A stretch of DNA of 64,000 nt, from assembly GCA_903835655.1 (NCBI GenBank), contig CAILNT010000074.1, positions 1-64,000 on the forward strand, written 5' to 3'. This DNA is from an uncultured Pseudomonadota bacterium. Lineage in GTDB: Bacteria > Pseudomonadota > Gammaproteobacteria > Burkholderiales > Thiobacillaceae. The position numbers and the translations under genes were made by a program. Below, one piece after another: positions 19,880-30,065 of the stretch (position 1 is its first letter; every line of letters begins with the position of its first letter). The notes beneath the pieces are model-generated. The model worked only from the letters and a program-made list of their open reading frames with translations. It had not been told where the DNA came from and did no database searches.

Positions 19880-20710
19880 CTAGAACTTCAGCGCGCCCGT
19901 CAGCGATTCGATCTCTTCGGCGGATTCCGCCAGCATGCTGGCCAGGGCATCCTCGCCAATGACCATGTCGAAGCCTGACGACTTGTCCTTGCCTTGCTCG
20001 GGTCCGAGGGGGTGCAGTGGCGAGCCCACGGGGGCCAACTCCTTCGCAAGCAGCAGGGTGTCCCCGAAAGTTGCCGGCGGGATGGCGAGGTAGCCAGCCC
20101 AGTAGGTTTCGATCGCGTTTTGCACCACCTCGGGCACATACAGTACCTTGAGAACGGCGCGCCCTACCAGAGCCTCGCCGGCCTCCATCCACTCGCCCGG
20201 ACCGCCATCGAGTAAACCCGGGAAATCCTTGAGGCGCGACAACAGATAGAAGCCGCCGACCTCATGGATGATGCCGACGAACATGGCCGTCTCGGGGTCC
20301 ACCCGCGTGAAGCGCCGCGCGATCACGTGGGAGAGGGAGGCGACATGCGCGGTGTGTTCCCACAATTGCGCGGCGGCATCCTGATGCGATGGCGAACTGC
20401 CCGCCAGTTGACGCGTGACCAGTGCCGTCGCGAGTGTGCGCACGGTGCGAAAGCCCAGACGCATGACCGAGGTGCGCACATCGGTGATCTCGCGGCCGGA
20501 ACGGTTGTAAGCCGCGGCATTCGCCATCGCCACGACGCGCGCGGCGAGCAAGGGTTCGGCCTGCACCAACTTCGCCGCGGTCTCCAGCTGACACGCCGGG
20601 TCGTCGAGCGCCCGCAGCACCTTCAAGGCCACACCGGCGCCAGTCGAAAAAGCCAACTCGCCTCTCGCGACGTCGGCGGAAATGGATCTAAAACACTCGA
20701 GTTTGTCCAT
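19880..20710 (-). CDS. HDOD-domain protein
   Basis: This 276-residue cytoplasmic protein has a single HDOD domain over about residues 15-210. Typical elements are LPLAARVVAMANAAAYNR-like sequence near 50, ITDVRTSVMRLGFRTVRTLA near 75, WEHTAHVASLSHVIARRF near 117 and FVGIIHEVGGFYLLSRL near 143. HDOD proteins are non-catalytic HD relatives used in signalling, often with chemotaxis or c-di-GMP pathways. No output domain is attached, and its partner is not evident here. Confidence 0.88.
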   Translation of the reverse strand: MDKLECFRSISADVARGELAFSTGAGVALKVLRALDDPACQLETAAKLVQAEPLLAARVVAMANAAAYNRSGREITDVRTSVMRLGFRTVRTLATALVTRQLAGSSPSHQDAAAQLWEHTAHVASLSHVIARRFTRVDPETAMFVGIIHEVGGFYLLSRLKDFPGLLDGGPGEWMEAGEALVGRAVLKVLYVPEVVQNAIETYWAGYLAIPPATFGDTLLLAKELAPVGSPLHPLGPEQGKDKSSGFDMVIGEDALASMLAESAEEIESLTGALKF

Positions 20711-20825
20711 ATCCGAATCATACCTGCAGCCGCGGGTATGTCACGGAACGGATGCACCTTGCTTTCGCGGACCGAACTCACCGGCGTCGGCCAGGACGGT
20801 GAGCGCTTGCAGTGCCAAATAGGAA

Positions 20826-20840
20826 TGGTTATCATTATGA
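20826..20840 (+). promoter_or_regulatory. Probable Fur box
   Basis: The reverse complement of this site, TCATAATGATAACCA, matches the 7-1-7 Fur consensus TGATAATnATTATCA at 11 of 14 positions. It lies about 70 bases upstream of the porin ATG. The surrounding DNA is otherwise GC-rich, so the AT-rich site stands out. It predicts iron repression of the three-gene operon that follows. Confidence 0.7.
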
Positions 20841-20909
20841 AAAATGATCACCGCCACGACGCCTTCCCCATCTCGGGTTCGGTGCAGACCGATCACATCC
20901 TGGAAAGCC

Positions 20910-22214
20910 ATGCAACGAACGAAACTCTCCCTCCTGCTCGCGGCTCTGTTGGCCGCACCTTGTTCCCATGCCGATGACGCGGAACTACGCGCCCGCATTG
21001 ACCGGCTCGAAGCGGAAGTTCAGGCGCTGACGGCCGCGTTGAAGCAGGTCGACGCGAAAGCCGAGGCCATCGCCAACCAGCAGGAAGCCCGCGCGTCAGC
21101 GAGTGACAAAACGGTGGCCGAGGCGGCCGGCCCGGCGTTTGGCAGCACCACGATCTACGGCTATGGCGAGCTCAACTACAGCCATCCGCGCGCTTCCAGC
21201 CAGACCCAGGCGGATTTGCGGCGCGCGGTGTTCGGCTTCGGTCATCGTTTCGACGACGACACCCGCTTCATGTCCGAATTCGAGTTCGAGCATGCGGTGG
21301 CTTCGGCCAGCGACCGGGGTGAGGCAGAGGTCGAGCAGTTCTACATCGATCATCGCCTGACCCAGAACACCGACCTCAAGGCCGGCCTGTTTCTGATCCC
21401 CGCCGGTCTGCTCAACGAATCGCACGAACCAACGCATTATTACGGCGTGGAGCGAAATTTCGTCGAGACCGCGATCATTCCCAGTACCTGGCGCGAGGGC
21501 GGTGTCGGCCTCCACGGTTCGAGCGATTTCGGTCTGGCCTGGGACACGGGTGTGACCACGGGTTTCAATCTGGCGAAGTGGGATCCATCCAACACCAGCG
21601 AGTGCCAGGGCTCACCGCTGGGCTGCGTGCACCAGGAGATGCAACTGGCCAATGCCAGGGATCTCTCCGTCTACGGCGCCCTAAACTGGCGCGGCACACC
21701 CGGCCTGGTCGTCGGCGCCAGCCTGTTCACGGGAGGCGCGGGTCAGGGAGGACTGGTAGGGCAACAAGCCGCGGCACCCGTCCCCGTCGCGGGCGATCGC
21801 GTCACGCTCTGGGATGCGCATGCGCGCTGGACGCCGGACCGTTGGGATGTATCTGCGCTCTACGCCCGCGGATCGATTTCCGGCACGGAAACATACAACC
21901 AGACGCTGGTCCACGACTCCACGCCCATCCCCAGTGAATTCTTCGGCTGGTACACGCAAGCGGCCTATCGTCTTTGGGAATCGGGCAGACGCTCGCTGTC
22001 GCCCTTCGTCCGCTACGAACGTTACAATACCGCGAGCGCTTACGCGGTTCTGCCCGCGACGCTCACCCCCAGCGCGCACCCGACCGAATCGGTCGCCAGT
22101 GTCGGCTTCAATTACCAGCTCAATCCCGATGTCGTTTTCAAAGCCGATTACCAGACTTTCCAAGTTGACCCTACACGCAACCGCTTCGACCTCGGACTGG
22201 GTCTTACCTACTAG
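20910..22214 (+). CDS. Outer-membrane porin-like beta-barrel protein with N-terminal coiled coil
   Basis: This 434-residue protein starts at MQRTKLSLLLAALLAAPCSHA, a signal peptide. A short coiled coil (AELRARIDRLEAEVQALTAAL, about 22-50) then leads into alternating barrel strands from TIYGYGELNYSH to the C-terminal FDLGLGLTY. The layout resembles phosphate-selective porin O/P-like proteins. It has no TonB box or plug, so it is not a typical siderophore receptor. The gene is preceded by a Fur box and followed at once by FMN-binding and PepSY genes, so an iron-related role is likely. Confidence 0.8.
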   Translation: MQRTKLSLLLAALLAAPCSHADDAELRARIDRLEAEVQALTAALKQVDAKAEAIANQQEARASASDKTVAEAAGPAFGSTTIYGYGELNYSHPRASSQTQADLRRAVFGFGHRFDDDTRFMSEFEFEHAVASASDRGEAEVEQFYIDHRLTQNTDLKAGLFLIPAGLLNESHEPTHYYGVERNFVETAIIPSTWREGGVGLHGSSDFGLAWDTGVTTGFNLAKWDPSNTSECQGSPLGCVHQEMQLANARDLSVYGALNWRGTPGLVVGASLFTGGAGQGGLVGQQAAAPVPVAGDRVTLWDAHARWTPDRWDVSALYARGSISGTETYNQTLVHDSTPIPSEFFGWYTQAAYRLWESGRRSLSPFVRYERYNTASAYAVLPATLTPSAHPTESVASVGFNYQLNPDVVFKADYQTFQVDPTRNRFDLGLGLTY

Positions 22215-22218
22215 CCTC

Positions 22219-22701
22219 ATGCTGGCCGCGCTCCTGACTTGCTGCGCTGCGTCCGCCGACTCGGTCTACCAATCGCGCGATGACTTCCTGCGCGAGGTGT
22301 TCGGCGCGCCGCCGCCGCCGCAGGTGCTCTGGGTCGACAGCAGCGTCCAGGGCGCACTCAAGGCTGCGCTCGGCCACCCTTACGGCCAGGCGCGTGTGCG
22401 CTACTGGCGGAAGGACGGCAAGACAGCCTGGATACTCGATGAGCTCGGCAAGGAATATCCGATCACCGCCGCTTTCGTGCTGGGAAAAGGCGCGATCGAC
22501 AGCGCTCGCGTGCTGGTCTACCGGGAAACTCGTGGCATGGAAGTGCGCTATCCCAGCTTCCTGCGGCAGTATTCTGGCGCCCGTCTACAGAACGGCCGGC
22601 TCGACAGGCCGATCGACGGCATTTCCGGCGCCACGCTCTCGGTGCAAGCCATGGACAGGATGGCGCGCGCCGCCCTCGTGCTCGACGGGCACGCGCCATG
22701 A
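22219..22701 (+). CDS. Secreted FMN-binding domain protein
   Basis: This 160-residue protein has a signal peptide (MLAALLTCCAASA) and a C-terminal FMN_bind domain. The flavinylation motif appears as DGISGATLSV near residue 138; in this family ApbE attaches FMN covalently to the Thr. It therefore probably carries electrons outside the cytoplasmic membrane. It starts five bases after the porin gene and overlaps the PepSY gene by four bases, so all three are one operon. Confidence 0.85.
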   Translation: MLAALLTCCAASADSVYQSRDDFLREVFGAPPPPQVLWVDSSVQGALKAALGHPYGQARVRYWRKDGKTAWILDELGKEYPITAAFVLGKGAIDSARVLVYRETRGMEVRYPSFLRQYSGARLQNGRLDRPIDGISGATLSVQAMDRMARAALVLDGHAP

Positions 22702-23456
22702 ACCCAGACAAACACACCCGGCGCCGGATCGGCGTCGTCCTGCATCGCTGGCACCGCAGGCTGGGCGTGGCGGCCGGACTGTTCCTGCTCTGGCTGGCGG
22801 GCAGCGGCATCGTCCTCAACCACAGCGCCCAGCTGGGACTGGACCGCTCGACGGTCAGCGCGCAGTGGATCACCCAACTATACGGCCTGCATGCAGCCAT
22901 CCCGGAGCGGGGGTTTCTCGCGGCCCGCCACTGGCTGGTCGGCAACGAGGTGCAAACCGTGCTCGATGGACGTCCGCTAGAAACCGTGCTGCCCGGAGCA
23001 CTCGGACTGGTCGCCAGCGGCGACCTGCTGTTCGCGGCCAATGCCAGCACGCTCGCCCTGTTCGACGCCCAGGGGCGACTCGTGGAGTCGCTACGCGACA
23101 CGGACCTGCCGATCGCGGCCATCCGTCGCATCGGTCAAGGCTGTGACGCGGTGGTGATCGCGAACGAACAGGATCACCGCTTTGCCAGCCGTGACGGCCT
23201 CACCTGGGCGCCCTGCGCCGATGCGGCCGTCTGGAGCACGAGCGTGGCGCTGCCCGTCGCCATGCAGATGCGTGCGACGACCTTGCTGCGCCCGCGACTA
23301 CCGACTGAACGCGTGCTGCTGGATGCGCACAGCGGTCATATCCTCGGACGCTATGGCCCGTTTCTGGTGGATACGGCCGGTGTGCTGTTCATCCTGATCG
23401 CCTTGAGCGGCCTGTGGATGTTTCTGCGCCACCACTCGCGCCGTGGCCACCCGTGA
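22698..23456 (+). CDS. PepSY-associated membrane protein
   Basis: This 252-residue protein has an N-terminal membrane helix following the typical LHRWHRRLGVAAGLFLLWLA opening, a periplasmic stretch of about 180 residues, and a C-terminal helix (GVLFILIALSGLWMFLRHH). This is the small PepSY_TM layout; the His residues near both helices could ligate haem. Such proteins are often found with ferric reductases and flavinylated electron carriers. It overlaps the FMN-binding gene, and a Fur box heads the operon, suggesting transmembrane electron transfer to periplasmic iron. Confidence 0.82.
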   Translation: MNPDKHTRRRIGVVLHRWHRRLGVAAGLFLLWLAGSGIVLNHSAQLGLDRSTVSAQWITQLYGLHAAIPERGFLAARHWLVGNEVQTVLDGRPLETVLPGALGLVASGDLLFAANASTLALFDAQGRLVESLRDTDLPIAAIRRIGQGCDAVVIANEQDHRFASRDGLTWAPCADAAVWSTSVALPVAMQMRATTLLRPRLPTERVLLDAHSGHILGRYGPFLVDTAGVLFILIALSGLWMFLRHHSRRGHP

Positions 23457-23484
23457 TTTTCGCGCGGCCCACGGTCCGCGTCGC

Positions 23485-23814
23485 TCAGGCCGCCACAAAC
23501 CTGATGCTTAGCGAGCCATCCCCGAGGTGCAGCAGGCGGTCGATGTTGGGGTGTTTTCCCGGATGTTGGCGCGCATCCTGGGCGTGTTCGGCGTACAGGC
23601 GCAGACCCTCTTCCGCGGCCTTCCGGTCTATGCCACCGTAACATTGCGCCAGCCGGGCGTAGACGCGCACCGAAGCTGCGCTGCCGGGTCGGTTCTCGAT
23701 GGTCGCCACGACGCGCTCCCCGTCCAGCAATTCGATCGCGGCGATGGCGTCGACGGCCGGCAACCCGGCCAGGTTGGTGGCAAAGTCAGCGTCAGAGTCG
23801 GCGGCGAAACTCAT
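23485..23814 (-). CDS. Small conserved protein beside coq7 (DUF2322-like)
   Basis: This 109-residue soluble protein contains IAAIELLDGERVVATIENRPGS near 24, VRVYARLAQCYGGIDRKAAEEGL and HPGKHPNIDRLL near 84. From memory the pattern fits the DUF2322 family of short betaproteobacterial proteins with no known function. Its start abuts the end of coq7 (stop and start share one base), so it is probably cotranscribed with it. Confidence 0.6.
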   Translation of the reverse strand: MSFAADSDADFATNLAGLPAVDAIAAIELLDGERVVATIENRPGSAASVRVYARLAQCYGGIDRKAAEEGLRLYAEHAQDARQHPGKHPNIDRLLHLGDGSLSIRFVAA

Positions 23815-24437
23815 CAGATTCGATACGCCGCTTGCGTGAGAAGCTTCGAGGTGAACTGCATGGCGCCGCGCACCGGCGCTGGCAGCGGCGCGCCACCCAG
23901 GGCGATGGCGGTATCCGCGTGTTTCGCCTCGTCGATCTTCATTTGTGCGACGATGGCGCGGCTCTTGGCGTCCTGTTCTGGCAGCGTATCCAGGTGGCTA
24001 TCCAGGTGGCCCTCTACCTGGCGCTCGGTCTCTGCCAGGAAGCCCAGGTTCCACTTGTCGCCCAGTGCCCCGGCGAAGGCGCCCAGGGCGAACGAACCCA
24101 CGTACCAAAGTGGGTTGAGCACGCTCTTGTGGCTGCCCAGTTCTTCCAGTCGCTTCTCGCACCAGGCCAGGTGTTCGGTTTCCTCGTCGGCCGCCAGCAG
24201 CAGCGCACGCTGCGCTTCCGGGTTGCGCGCGGTGAGCGCCTGCCCGGCATAGAGCGCCTGCGCGCACACTTCGCCGCTGTGGTTGATACGCATGAGACCT
24301 GCGGCATGGCGCTTCTCGGCCGCACTCAACTCAGCCTCGGCCACGCCGGTGTCTGGGTATGTGCGCCGCGACCCGGCCCTGGCAAAGACCGTGCGCAAGG
24401 CACGGTCGAACTGGAGGATGAAAGCATCGGGTAGCAT
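23814..24437 (-). CDS. coq7: 3-demethoxyubiquinol 3-hydroxylase
   Basis: This 207-residue di-iron enzyme adds the last hydroxyl group in ubiquinone synthesis. The metal ligands lie in [19 protein letters not shown] near 52, [13 protein letters not shown] near 87, [14 protein letters not shown] near 136 and DEAKHADTA near 168, giving the two ExxH half-sites. It acts at the membrane surface. It is followed by the small DUF2322-like gene and is divergent from a large sensor kinase. Confidence 0.95.
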   Translation of the reverse strand: MLPDAFILQFDRALRTVFARAGSRRTYPDTGVAEAELSAAEKRHAAGLMRINHSGEVCAQALYAGQALTARNPEAQRALLLAADEETEHLAWCEKRLEELGSHKSVLNPLWYVGSFALGAFAGALGDKWNLGFLAETERQVEGHLDSHLDTLPEQDAKSRAIVAQMKIDEAKHADTAIALGGAPLPAPVRGAMQFTSKLLTQAAYRI

Positions 24438-24699
24438 GGTCGCGATTCCAACAGGATATAGATCGGACGATTATCCCCGATTAGTCGCCCCCATCGCGTC
24501 CGGCCGGGTGAAATTCAGGGCGGCCCAGGATCGTTGTAATCGGATGCCGTCGCGATTCCCGGTCTCGTGCATCCAACCGGAGCGAAGCCACGCGCGACTA
24601 CCTGAGGAATCAAGGTTAAAGGAATCAGACCTTGCTGCCGATAAGGCGAGAACTACACCGGGCTTCCCATACCCTGACCACAACCGATTGAGGAGTGAG

Positions 24700-27600
24700 G
24701 TGACTTCCACGCCGAGTGCCCGCGTCGCCGACCGTTTCAAGTCGAATATCCGTCTCCTGCGCACCGCCGGCGTGCTGCTCCTGTTCTGGCTGGGTTTCGC
24801 CTGGATGTACGCGCAGCAGCAGCATGATCGCGACAGCACCCAGGCGCTGTCCGAGGCTGGCCAGGATGCGCGCCGACACGCGGAATCCGTCGCCTTTGGC
24901 GTAGAGCGCACCCTGAGCCTGGTGCACGGCGTGTCGTCCCTGTTCGCGCGTCGCCTCATTATCGGCCAGGTTCTCAAGACCCATGGCACGGACCCCAGCG
25001 CGCATCTGGACAGCGCTCGGCTCCGGGCGCGCTGGGAGGCCGCGCCCGACCTGGCCGGCCTGAACCAGGATCTGAAGCATGCCGCCCACGAGTTGGGCAT
25101 GGTCAGCGCGCTCTACCTCCTGGATGCGCAAGGCAACTGCCTGGCCTCCAGCAACAGCAGCGAAAAAGTCAGTTTCGTCGGCACCAATTTCGCATTCCGG
25201 CCCTATTTCATGGAAGCGCTGACCGGCACCCCAGGCAAGGAATTCGCCATGGGCAAGATCAGCAAGGAACCCGGCCTGTACTTCTCCTTTCCAGTCTATC
25301 TCAACGGCAAGGTCGCCGGGGTGATGGTCACCAAGGTAAACCTGAATTTCCTAGGCCTCTGGCTGGACCTGGAACAGGCCCGGGTATTTCTCGTGGACCG
25401 CTACGACGTCGTCATCCTGGCGCGCGACAAAACCCAGGAAATGCATGCCCTGCCGGATGCGGCGATCCATAGCCTGAACAACGAGGGCATACGCTCCCGC
25501 TACCAGAGGCCGGTGATTCCCGACCTCGGTCTGGAGCCCTGGGGCGAATCCTCGCACCCCGGCCTGATGCGCCTGGCCGGCAGCCCCATCCCGCACCTGC
25601 TGCTTTCCCGCCCCATTCCGGACCAGGAAGTCGGCGTGGCGCTGGTGCAAGCGGTTCCTGAACTGCTGGAACTGGACCACGAACGCGAACGCTTGTTCGC
25701 TTCGCTGTCGCTGGTCGGCGCCCTGCTGATCAGCCTGGTGACTGGAGCGCTGGCCTATCTGCGCAACATCCAGGAGGAAAGGAACAAGCTCGACGATCTG
25801 GCCCAGCACCTGGATCAGCGGGTGACGGATCGCACCGCCGCCCTGGAGGCCACCTTGCAACGCCAGCGCGAAACCGAGTACGCGATGGATCGGGTCGGCA
25901 TCGCGATTCAGTGGGCCGATGCCGAGACCGGCGCCTTTCTTCACGTCAACGAGCGTGGCTGCGAGATGCTGGGCTACAGCTACGAAGAACTGCTGGCCTT
26001 GAAGGTAATGGACATCGATCCGAGCATTCCCAGGGACGGCTTCCACGAGTTCAACGCGCCCCTCGTCGCCCAGGGCAGTGGCCGCTTCGACACCCTGCAC
26101 CGTGCCCGCGACGGCCACCTGATCCCGGTGGAGGTTTCCGCCTACTACACCCCCGACACACCGCAGGCGGCCGCGCATTTCGTCGCCTTCGTGACCGACA
26201 TCAGCGCGCGCAAGCAAGCCGAGGCCGCACTGGAACAGGCAAAAATAGCCGCCGAGGCCAGCAGCCAGGCTAAGTCGAATTTCCTGGCCAACATGAGCCA
26301 CGAGATCCGTACCCCCATGAACGCCATCATGGGCATGTCGGAACTGTGCATGGGGACCGACCTGAGTGCCGCGCAGCGCAATTATCTCGCCAAGATCAGG
26401 GGAGCCTCGGAATCGCTGCTCTATATCATCAACGATATCCTCGACTACTCGAAGATCGAAGCCGGCAAGCTGCGGATGGAAGCGGTGCCTTTCGAACTGG
26501 AAAGCGTGCTGGACAACCTCACCACGCTGCTGGGGCGCAAGGCCGAGGAACAAGGCATCGAACTGGCTTACGAGATCTCCCCGGAAATCCGCGACCTGCT
26601 GGTAGGCGACCCGGTGCGCCTGGGGCAGGTTCTGGTCAATCTGGTCGGCAACGCACTAAAATTCTCGGCCGGTGGCAATGTCATCGTCGCCATCCGGGTA
26701 GATGCGCGCGCACCGGGTGAAATCGAGTTGTGCGTCAGCGTCAGCGACGAGGGCATTGGTCTCACGCCGGAACAACAGGGCGTGCTGTTCACCGCCTTCA
26801 CCCAGGCCGACGCCTCCACCACCCGCCGCTATGGCGGTACCGGCTTGGGCCTGGCGATAAGCAAGCGCCTGGTGGAAATGATGCAAGGCCGCATCTGGGT
26901 GGCCAGCGAGTATGGCGTGGGCAGCACCTTCCAGTTCACCGTGCGCCTGGGAACTCAGGCGCGCGGCGCGCGGCGCGGCCTGGACGAGCTCGCCGCCAAC
27001 CTGGCACCCTGGGCCGGCCGCCGGTTGTTGATCGTGGACGACAACGCCATCGCCCGGCGCGTACTGCAAAGCCAGATCGCCCTGCTCGGACTGACCGCCG
27101 ACACGGTCGCCTCGGGCGCGGATGCACTGGTCGCGGCGACCCGCGCCGATGCCGTGGATTATCTGGCCTGCCTGGTGGACTGGCGCATGCCCGACATGGA
27201 CGGGCTGGAGGTCATCCGCCGCCTGCGCGACCACTATGCGGGACGCCCGGCGCCCTTGTTCATCCTGGTCACCGCCTACAGCCACGACGACGCCCTGCTC
27301 GACATCCGTACCCAGATCGACGGCTTCATGACCAAGCCTACTTGCGCCAAGAGTCTCTATGCGGAAATGGCCGCCCCGCTGGGCCTGCCTGAACTGGCGG
27401 GCCATGCCATGCTGGGGCGGCGCGCCGCCGACCGGGTCGGCATGGCCCCCTTCCGCGGCGCGGACATCCTGCTGGTGGAAGACGTGCAGATCAACCAGGA
27501 AGTCCTGACCGATCTTCTGCACAACGCCGGCCTCAAGGTGCGCATCGCCAACAACGGCCTTGAAGCCTTGCAGGCCGTGGCGACCAAGGTCCCGGACTGC

Positions 27601-28218
27601 GTTCTCATGGACTGCCAGATGCCGGTGATGGATGGCTATGAAGCGACACGGAAACTACGCGAGAACCCCCTCTATCGCGACCTGCCTATCATCGCCATCA
27701 CCGCCAACGTCATGGCCAGCGACAGGGAGCGCGCCCAGGCTGCCGGCATGAACGCGCACATCGCCAAGCCGATCAATGTGCCAGAGTTATACGAGGTGCT
27801 CGGCACCTGGTTGAAACCACCGGCCACCGGCCAGAGCGTCGCGCCGACCTTCGCACCGGCGACTATCCTGCCGCAACTGCCCGGCTTCGACACGACGCTG
27901 GGACTTGCCCGAACCGGAAAGCTGCCGCTATATCTGCGCATGCTGGCGAAATTCCGCGACAACCAGACACGCAGTTTCGCCGCCGATTTTCGCCGCGCCC
28001 TGGCGGAGGACGACTGGGTGCTGGCGACGCGCCAGGCGCACTCGCTGAAAGGCGTGGCGCGTACTCTGGGAGCGGAAGCCCTCGGGCAGGCGGCCCAAAC
28101 GCTGGAAGAAGCCTGCAAGCAGCGCGACGCCTCGCTGCTGGAGCCCGATCTGACCGCGCTGGCGCTGCTACTGGAGCAGGTAGGCGCGAGCCTGGCCGCC
28201 TGCAAGGCCCTGACCTAG
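24700..28218 (+). CDS. Hybrid histidine kinase: Cache sensor, PAS, HisKA-HATPase, two receivers, HPt
   Basis: This 1172-residue sensor has a membrane helix (about 23-41), a periplasmic sensor resembling DctB-type double Cache ([30 protein letters not shown]), a second helix (about 331-354), a PAS domain (about 395-515), HisKA with [11 protein letters not shown] (His534), HATPase (N box [20 protein letters not shown]), receivers with Asp827 ([11 protein letters not shown]) and Asp971 ([11 protein letters not shown]), and an HPt domain (His1114 in AHSLKG). A full phosphorelay is thus in one protein. The GTG start with AGGAG just upstream is chosen; an ATG at 24544 is in frame but lacks a ribosome site. 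No response regulator adjoins it. Confidence 0.93.
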   Translation: MTSTPSARVADRFKSNIRLLRTAGVLLLFWLGFAWMYAQQQHDRDSTQALSEAGQDARRHAESVAFGVERTLSLVHGVSSLFARRLIIGQVLKTHGTDPSAHLDSARLRARWEAAPDLAGLNQDLKHAAHELGMVSALYLLDAQGNCLASSNSSEKVSFVGTNFAFRPYFMEALTGTPGKEFAMGKISKEPGLYFSFPVYLNGKVAGVMVTKVNLNFLGLWLDLEQARVFLVDRYDVVILARDKTQEMHALPDAAIHSLNNEGIRSRYQRPVIPDLGLEPWGESSHPGLMRLAGSPIPHLLLSRPIPDQEVGVALVQAVPELLELDHERERLFASLSLVGALLISLVTGALAYLRNIQEERNKLDDLAQHLDQRVTDRTAALEATLQRQRETEYAMDRVGIAIQWADAETGAFLHVNERGCEMLGYSYEELLALKVMDIDPSIPRDGFHEFNAPLVAQGSGRFDTLHRARDGHLIPVEVSAYYTPDTPQAAAHFVAFVTDISARKQAEAALEQAKIAAEASSQAKSNFLANMSHEIRTPMNAIMGMSELCMGTDLSAAQRNYLAKIRGASESLLYIINDILDYSKIEAGKLRMEAVPFELESVLDNLTTLLGRKAEEQGIELAYEISPEIRDLLVGDPVRLGQVLVNLVGNALKFSAGGNVIVAIRVDARAPGEIELCVSVSDEGIGLTPEQQGVLFTAFTQADASTTRRYGGTGLGLAISKRLVEMMQGRIWVASEYGVGSTFQFTVRLGTQARGARRGLDELAANLAPWAGRRLLIVDDNAIARRVLQSQIALLGLTADTVASGADALVAATRADAVDYLACLVDWRMPDMDGLEVIRRLRDHYAGRPAPLFILVTAYSHDDALLDIRTQIDGFMTKPTCAKSLYAEMAAPLGLPELAGHAMLGRRAADRVGMAPFRGADILLVEDVQINQEVLTDLLHNAGLKVRIANNGLEALQAVATKVPDCVLMDCQMPVMDGYEATRKLRENPLYRDLPIIAITANVMASDRERAQAAGMNAHIAKPINVPELYEVLGTWLKPPATGQSVAPTFAPATILPQLPGFDTTLGLARTGKLPLYLRMLAKFRDNQTRSFAADFRRALAEDDWVLATRQAHSLKGVARTLGAEALGQAAQTLEEACKQRDASLLEPDLTALALLLEQVGASLAACKALT

Positions 28219-28353
28219 TGGCCAACACGCACCCTCGGTCGTCAGGGTGACCAGCAGATTCCCGTAACCGCGTCCAGGAGTTCGGTTACCCTACTGCCCG
28301 CCCCGATCATGGGTCGTATCGGAGCACTTTCAACGTTTGGAGGAGTAAAAACC

Positions 28354-29136
28354 ATGCGCAACATCGTATTCCGCAGCCTGCTGTCCATCGTCGCCGGCCT
28401 GTCTTCGTTCGCAGCCCTGGCTGCCCCTGACAATGCCCCCACCGCCACGGTCAACCCCTATATGCGGATGGTTCCGGCTCCCAGCGCGCCACTGCTGACC
28501 TTGCCCAGCTTGCCCGACCTGAGCGCGTTGACCAACAACCTGCCCCTGGCCGGTATGCCGATACCCTTCATCGGCACCCTGAATGCGACCCCGACCAAGC
28601 CTTACACCATGCGCCCCGGCATTCCGCAGCAGACCAAACGGCAGATGATGCAGATGATGATGCCCATCATGAGCAACGTGATGCGCATGTCCATGCCAGA
28701 CGCAATGAGCTGGTTCGCGCACAAGGTCAAGGTCAAGAAAGGGATCGCCTTTGACGACGTGGTGGAGTCCATGAACCTGCGCGCCAACAAGCTCAACTTC
28801 AAATATGTCGGCAGCAACCTGATGTGGAAGGACTTCCGCGCAGTGCTGAATGACAACGATGCCCCGCGGATCGAGGTGCACAGCTACTGCGACATCGCCG
28901 TCGGCCGCGACTTGCTCAAGCTCAGCCCGGAATTCCTGGTGTTCCTGCCCTGCCGCATCGGCGTCATGGAAGATGCCAACAAGGATATCTGGGTGATGAT
29001 GCTCGACTGGAACCTCGACTGGGTGGGCGGCTACGAAAACCAGATGGGCATCTCCCCGGAACTGTCTCGTGGCGCCATCGATATCCGCAACAAGATGGAA
29101 GAAATCATGATGGCCGGGGCGAATGGAGATCTGTAA
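28354..29136 (+). CDS. Secreted DUF302-domain protein with NPY-containing linker
   Basis: This 260-residue protein has a signal peptide (NIVFRSLLSIVAGLSSFAALA), a Pro/Leu-rich linker with VNPYMRMVP and LTLPSLPDLSAL, a Met-rich helix (KRQMMQMMMPIMSNVMRMSM near 95), and a C-terminal DUF302-like domain (LNFKYVGSNLMWKDF, then IEVHSYCDIAVG and LPCRIGVMED). DUF302 proteins are common in sulfur oxidisers, but their function is unknown. A strong GGAGGA site precedes the chosen ATG. The hopanoid genes follow 20 bases later, possibly in the same transcript. Confidence 0.75.
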   Translation: MRNIVFRSLLSIVAGLSSFAALAAPDNAPTATVNPYMRMVPAPSAPLLTLPSLPDLSALTNNLPLAGMPIPFIGTLNATPTKPYTMRPGIPQQTKRQMMQMMMPIMSNVMRMSMPDAMSWFAHKVKVKKGIAFDDVVESMNLRANKLNFKYVGSNLMWKDFRAVLNDNDAPRIEVHSYCDIAVGRDLLKLSPEFLVFLPCRIGVMEDANKDIWVMMLDWNLDWVGGYENQMGISPELSRGAIDIRNKMEEIMMAGANGDL

Positions 29137-29156
29137 GGTCGTGACGGACGCCTGAG

Positions 29157-30041
29157 GTGAAGGCCAGCCCGAATCCGGTGAACGCGGGCCACTACGAGAA
29201 TTTTCCGGTGGCCTCGATCATCCTGCCGCGCCGACTGCGCTCAGCCGTGCGGGCGATCTACGCCTTCGCCCGCACGGCCGACGATTTCGCCGACGAAGGC
29301 GACGCGCCGCCCGAGGCACGCCTGGCGCTACTCGCCGAGTATCACTCGCATCTGCATGCGCTGGAACGCGGGGATGCGGTGGATCACCCGATCTTCCGCG
29401 ACCTGGCCTCGCCTATCCGCGAACACGCCCTGCCCTACGCGCTCTTCCACGATCTGCTCCGCGCTTTCGAGCAGGACGTGGTGAAGTCCCGCTACGCCCA
29501 TTTCGGCGAAGTGATGGAGTACTGCAAGCGCTCCGCCAACCCGATCGGCCGCCTGCTGCTCCACCTCTATCGCGACCACGATGAGAAACACCTGGCCTGG
29601 TCGGACGGCATTTGCTCATCGCTACAGTTGATCAACTTCCTCCAGGATGTCGCGCAGGACTGGAACAAGGGACGTGTCTACCTGGCGCAGGACGAGATGG
29701 CGAAATACGGCGTCACGGAACGTCAGATCGCCGAAGGCCGCGTCGATGGCCTCTGGCAGATATTCATGAAAAACCAGATCGAACGTGCCCGCCGCATGCT
29801 GCAAGCCGGCGCGCCTCTGGGGACCGCCTTGCCAGGCCGTCTGGGCCTGGAAATGCGCCTGATCATCCAGGGAGGCGCTGCCATCCTGGAAAAGCTGCAT
29901 GCGACCCAGGGGGATGTCTTTCGCCAGCGCCCGATACTGACCTGGCGCGATGCCCCGATTCTACTCTGGCGCGCAGCGTACACGCGCAAGCGCAAGCCGG
30001 CGGGGCGATGCAGCAGCGGTAGTTGCGGGACGAAACGGTGA
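29157..30041 (+). CDS. hpnC: Squalene synthase HpnC
   Basis: This 294-residue protein starts with GTG. Two Asp-rich prenyl-diphosphate motifs are visible: FARTADDFADEGD near 38 and INFLQDVAQDWNKGRVYL near 160. HpnC with HpnD and HpnE makes squalene from farnesyl diphosphate through presqualene diphosphate and hydroxysqualene; HpnC is the hydroxysqualene-forming partner. The order hpnC-hpnD-hpnE is the standard hopanoid squalene operon. Confidence 0.95.
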   Translation: MKASPNPVNAGHYENFPVASIILPRRLRSAVRAIYAFARTADDFADEGDAPPEARLALLAEYHSHLHALERGDAVDHPIFRDLASPIREHALPYALFHDLLRAFEQDVVKSRYAHFGEVMEYCKRSANPIGRLLLHLYRDHDEKHLAWSDGICSSLQLINFLQDVAQDWNKGRVYLAQDEMAKYGVTERQIAEGRVDGLWQIFMKNQIERARRMLQAGAPLGTALPGRLGLEMRLIIQGGAAILEKLHATQGDVFRQRPILTWRDAPILLWRAAYTRKRKPAGRCSSGSCGTKR

Positions 30042-30065
30042 CCCTGGCGACCCGCTTCCGCCTTT

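Noticed and set aside
24283-24699. Extension of the sensor-kinase frame upstream of the GTG
   Set aside because: It overlaps coq7, has no ribosome site and does not resemble a sensor N-terminus; the GTG has AGGAG just upstream.
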